Of a DNA stretch of 37,186 bases, positions 34,957 through 37,186 are shown one piece after another. The position numbers were made by a program, and so were the translations under genes. The first letter of the stretch is position 1. Every line of letters starts with the position of its first letter. The notes under the pieces are model-generated. The model did no database searches. It worked only from the letters and a program-made list of their open reading frames with translations, and had not been told where the DNA came from. Source of the DNA: Methylocystis sp. (GTDB taxonomy: Bacteria; Pseudomonadota; Alphaproteobacteria; Rhizobiales; Beijerinckiaceae); NCBI GenBank assembly GCA_016177005.1, contig JACOWC010000008.1, positions 1-37,186 on the forward strand, given 5' to 3'.

Positions 34957-35704
34957 GATCGACGAAGCGCGCGACTGGCGCGGGTTGGAAATCGATTGTG
35001 CGAACTGCGCGCATCGAGAGCTGCTGGTCGCGGGACGATGCGAATTGCGCAAAGCCTGCGTGCACGACCGTTATGCGCGGCGTATCGATCGTTTCTTCAA
35101 TTGGAATCCCGAACTCGCCGACGGCTATCTTGCGCATCCACATTTCGAAGTGCGCGCGATAGCGGCGAAATTCGCCAATCCTTTTCTCCTGCCGCGCTTA
35201 TTGTCGGATCCCGACGAAACCGTGCGCTGGGAGGCCGTGCGGCGGCTGCCTGCGCGATATCAATGCGAATTGCGCAATGACCCGCATCGCGAAGTGCGCA
35301 TTCGCGTCGCCACGCTGCTCGACGATCCGGATCTTCTGCCGATGATGCAGGACGAGGATTATTACGTGCGGATCGTGATCGCGCGTAAGGTCGCTCCGGC
35401 GTTGCTGGTGATGATGATCGACGATGCGGAAGTCGAGGTGCGACGCATTGTCGCGCAACGCATCGACGCGCAGTGGCTGGGACGGATGTGTCGAGATTCG
35501 AACGCCGAGGTGCGTCTTGACGCTGCGCGAAGGATGACTCCGGAACAATTGTTGGATTTGAAAGAAGATGACGATTGGCGCGTGCGCCATTACGTCGCCA
35601 CGAGATTGAATGTGGAAGAAATCGGACATTTGATCAACGACAGCGATCCGCTCGTCGCGGAGGCGGCCCGCGAGCGGCTCGCGGACGAGGCGTCGAAGCG
35701 CTGA
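34946..35704 (+). CDS. 4Fe4S-binding leucine-rich-variant (LRV) repeat protein, copy 2
   Basis: The protein has 252 residues from ATG 34946, overlapping the TPR stop by 11 bases. Cys18, 21, 32 and 38 repeat the C-x2-C-x10-C-x5-C pattern of copy 1 exactly. About eight LRV helical repeats follow (LSDPDETVRWEAVRRLP, DDPDLLPMMQDEDYYVRIVI, DDAEVEVRRIVAQR, KEDDDWRVRHYVATRL). It matches the LRV protein known from the Azotobacter nif region. As the last gene of the nifB operon it should be made under nitrogen-fixing conditions. Confidence 0.88.
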   Translation: MTREIDEARDWRGLEIDCANCAHRELLVAGRCELRKACVHDRYARRIDRFFNWNPELADGYLAHPHFEVRAIAAKFANPFLLPRLLSDPDETVRWEAVRRLPARYQCELRNDPHREVRIRVATLLDDPDLLPMMQDEDYYVRIVIARKVAPALLVMMIDDAEVEVRRIVAQRIDAQWLGRMCRDSNAEVRLDAARRMTPEQLLDLKEDDDWRVRHYVATRLNVEEIGHLINDSDPLVAEAARERLADEASKR

Positions 35705-35709
35705 GATGC

Positions 35710-35739
35710 CTGGCGCCCGCGCTCCGCCAGCGCAGTTTT
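35710..35739 (+). terminator. Possible terminator of the nifB operon
   Basis: CTGGCG (35710-35715) and CGCCAG (35725-35730) form a short stem, followed after five bases by TTTT. It is weak but well placed, 6 bases after the LRV stop and before the convergent ygfZ-like gene. Confidence 0.35.
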
Positions 35740-35747
35740 AGTTCACC

Positions 35748-36584
35748 TCAACCCGCGGCTCGATCCACGACGAACTCCAGGGACGCGTCGCCAGCAGTCA
35801 GGGTCGTCCCGGCGGCCAGGGCGTCGGCGAGCCTGTCCAGCCGGATCAAGGCGAGGCCCCTGTCGCCGCTGTGTGATCCCGCCACGCCGATTTCGATCTC
35901 GCCCGCCATTACTTTTGTTCCGGGCGCCGGCGCCTCGCCGTCCACGTGGTAAGGCGTTATGCGCTTGCGCGCGAGGTTGCGATGCTTGGTGCGCGAGACG
36001 ACTTCCTGGCCGACATAGCATCCCTTGGTGAAATCGACGCCGGCGAGCAGGTCCATGTTCGCTTCGTGCGGGAATGCGGCGCCATAGGCGAAATCGACCC
36101 CGCCTTGCGGAACCCCGGCGGCGATGCGCGCCGCTTCATAGTCTTCGCGAGCGTCTTCCGCCTTTGTGCCGCGCGGCGCGATCAGTCGCCAGCCCAGCGT
36201 CTCGGCGCGCGGATCGCGCGCCATCGCCAGCGCGGGAATGTCCGGTTTCGACTCGCCGAGAACGCAGAAGACGGCGAGTTCGTCGCTTTTCGACGTGAGC
36301 GTCACCGCGGCGCGCAATTTGTACTTGCCGAGGCGGCCAAGGAGGTCCGGCTCCAATTCGCGCGGGCAATCGAGCAAATAGCGGCGCTTCTCGCCCTCGC
36401 CGTCCGCGAAGACGAGGAAATCGGCCAATATCTTCCCTTGCGGGGCCAGCAGCGCGCAATAGCGTGCTTCGCCCGGGACGAGTTTGGCGATGTCGTTGGT
36501 GACCAGATTATGCAGGAAACTGGTTGCGTCTGCCCCGGCGATTTCGATAACGCCGCGATCCCCCAGGCTGATGACTGCTGACAT
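35748..36584 (-). CDS. ygfZ: YgfZ/GcvT-like folate-binding protein
   Basis: The protein has 278 residues. The family hallmark KGCYVGQE is present in DFTKGCYVGQEVVSRTKHR, and the N-terminus has the GcvT-like IEIAGADATSFLHNLVTNDI. YgfZ (IBA57 in mitochondria) uses tetrahydrofolate and helps some 4Fe-4S enzymes, such as the tRNA methylthiolase MiaB, keep their clusters. It lies between two nif operons on the opposite strand. It could be an ordinary house-keeping gene that marks an island boundary, or it could serve Fe-S work there. Confidence 0.9.
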   Translation of the reverse strand: MSAVISLGDRGVIEIAGADATSFLHNLVTNDIAKLVPGEARYCALLAPQGKILADFLVFADGEGEKRRYLLDCPRELEPDLLGRLGKYKLRAAVTLTSKSDELAVFCVLGESKPDIPALAMARDPRAETLGWRLIAPRGTKAEDAREDYEAARIAAGVPQGGVDFAYGAAFPHEANMDLLAGVDFTKGCYVGQEVVSRTKHRNLARKRITPYHVDGEAPAPGTKVMAGEIEIGVAGSHSGDRGLALIRLDRLADALAAGTTLTAGDASLEFVVDRAAG

Positions 36585-36864
36585 TGTTATCGCGCCCCAA
36601 CCGCGCCCGTATTCTGGCGCTGTTTGTTGTAAACCGGGCTAGCGCCGGATGCCCGATCAGGAAGCAACCATCTTGCCATTGCCGCCGAGGCTAAATCTCC
36701 ATCGCGGCATGCAATCGAGCGTCAGCGGGCGGCGCGCCGGTTTCGATGCAGGATGAGACGAGGGATGCGATCCGGTCGTTCGTCATCAAGACGCAAATCC
36801 TCCCGCGCGCCGCCTCGAATCCCTATCGCACGAACGCCCTACATTAGCGCCCACGCCAAGTCGA

Positions 36865-36880
36865 TGTTAGCTTTTCGACA
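36865..36880 (+). promoter_or_regulatory. NifA upstream activator site of nifH
   Basis: TGTTAGCTTTTCGACA fits TGT-N10-ACA exactly and ends 79 bases before the -24 element, a usual distance. It sits in the loop between GCGCCCACGC (36848-36857) and GCGTGGGCGT, which are near-perfect mirrors. Confidence 0.8.
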
Positions 36881-36902
36881 TTGACGCAGCGTGCGTGGGC
36901 GT

Positions 36903-36935
36903 CAAACAAATAATTGAATATATTATACTATTTCT
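36903..36935 (+). promoter_or_regulatory. AT-rich segment, probable IHF bend site of nifH
   Basis: About 30 bases of A/T-rich DNA (CAAACAAATAATTGAATATA and on) lie between the NifA site and the sigma-54 promoter. They contain TCAA-type matches to the IHF pattern. IHF commonly bends DNA here so that NifA can reach the polymerase. Confidence 0.45.
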
Positions 36936-36958
36936 CGCACAAACTCTCCCCGCGCCGC

Positions 36959-36973
36959 TGGCATGGACATTGC
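36959..36973 (+). promoter_or_regulatory. Sigma-54 promoter of nifH
   Basis: TGGCATGGACATTGC has GG and GC at correct -24/-12 spacing and the same TGGCATGG start as nifB. The start of transcription should be near 36985. Confidence 0.88.
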
Positions 36974-37109
36974 GAGCCAAGGGACGCGACAGCATCGAGA
37001 GCCGTCGAAGAGAGCCTCTTGTCGGAGAGTCCTTCTCTAACTCGGCAGCGAACACAATGCGCAGCAAGAGAGCTGCGACAGAGGGTTAAGGGCTCAACAG
37101 GAGAGAAAC

Positions 37110-37186
37110 ATGTCGTCACTACGGCAAATCGCATTTTACGGCAAAGGGGGCATCGGCAAGTCGACGACGTCCCAGAACACTCTGGC
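37110..37186 (+). CDS. nifH: Nitrogenase iron protein NifH (start only)
   Basis: The first 25 residues are seen before the window ends. AGGAGAG precedes the ATG at 37110. The sequence [19 protein letters not shown] includes the P-loop GKGGIGKST that binds MgATP in the Fe protein. NifH is the electron donor to the MoFe protein and also helps build both its metal clusters. nifD and nifK presumably follow outside the window. Confidence 0.97.
   Translation, partial: MSSLRQIAFYGKGGIGKSTTSQNTL

Larger units (their letters stand above)
36585..37109. other. Intergenic region between ygfZ and nifH
   Basis: These 525 bases hold the divergent ygfZ promoter and the nifH control region (NifA site, AT-rich segment, sigma-54 promoter, leader of about 125 bases), described separately. 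No gene is seen in the left 250 bases. Confidence 0.6.

Overview
The window is GC-rich alphaproteobacterial DNA, most likely from a nitrogen-fixing member of the Hyphomicrobiales (Rhizobiales). A Methylocystis/Methylosinus or Beijerinckiaceae-type organism is my best guess. The evidence is an oxygen-sensitive-type NifA, a FixL-like haem-PAS kinase, a hopanoid-type HpnA, and the CATTGCGAGCGAAGCGAAGC dispersed repeat. The genus is inference; no rRNA or other marker gene is present, and I found no tRNA or CRISPR array.

Bases 1-16000 look like ordinary accessory or house-keeping chromosome. They hold the end of an ECF-type sigma factor with its membrane anti-sigma factor, a DnaJ-family chaperone and a crotonase. 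A cell-envelope block follows: a degenerate CDP-alcohol phosphatidyltransferase, a small secreted protein, a Wza-type polysaccharide export lipoprotein, an intact CDP-alcohol phosphatidyltransferase, HpnA, a small Cys-rich secreted protein and a glycosyltransferase. After a MarR regulator comes a three-gene minus-strand ABC operon (ATPase, FtsX-like permease, AttH/CrtC-like lipocalin protein). Several copies of a two-hairpin dispersed repeat sit in the gaps.

Bases 16000-24300 are a worn boundary zone: a truncated SRPBCC gene, OsmC, a DUF892 ferritin-like protein, a frameshifted fadE pseudogene, a c-type cytochrome, the FixL-like kinase, a PhnA-like protein, and an in-frame fossil that joins the remains of bolA and a monothiol glutaredoxin.

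Bases 24300-37186 are one side of a nitrogen-fixation island. In order they hold a DUF6156-like gene, a TPR gene, nifA with two NifA-type upstream sites, then fdxN - 4Fe4S/LRV protein - sufB - sufC - sufD - a sufS remnant. Next comes nifB with two NifA sites and a clear sigma-54 promoter, followed by a second fdxN, an IscA-like protein, a second TPR protein and a second LRV protein. A ygfZ-like gene on the minus strand separates this from nifH, whose promoter (NifA site, AT-rich bend region, sigma-54 -24/-12) is complete; the window ends early in nifH.

Together the island genes supply iron-sulfur chemistry to nitrogenase: SufBCD as cluster scaffold, ferredoxins as electron donors, NifB for the FeMo-co precursor, and LRV/TPR/IscA-like accessories. 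The most unusual points are a suf scaffold operon embedded in nif with its own sulfur donor (sufS) reduced to a stub, and the duplicated ferredoxin/LRV/TPR set around it.
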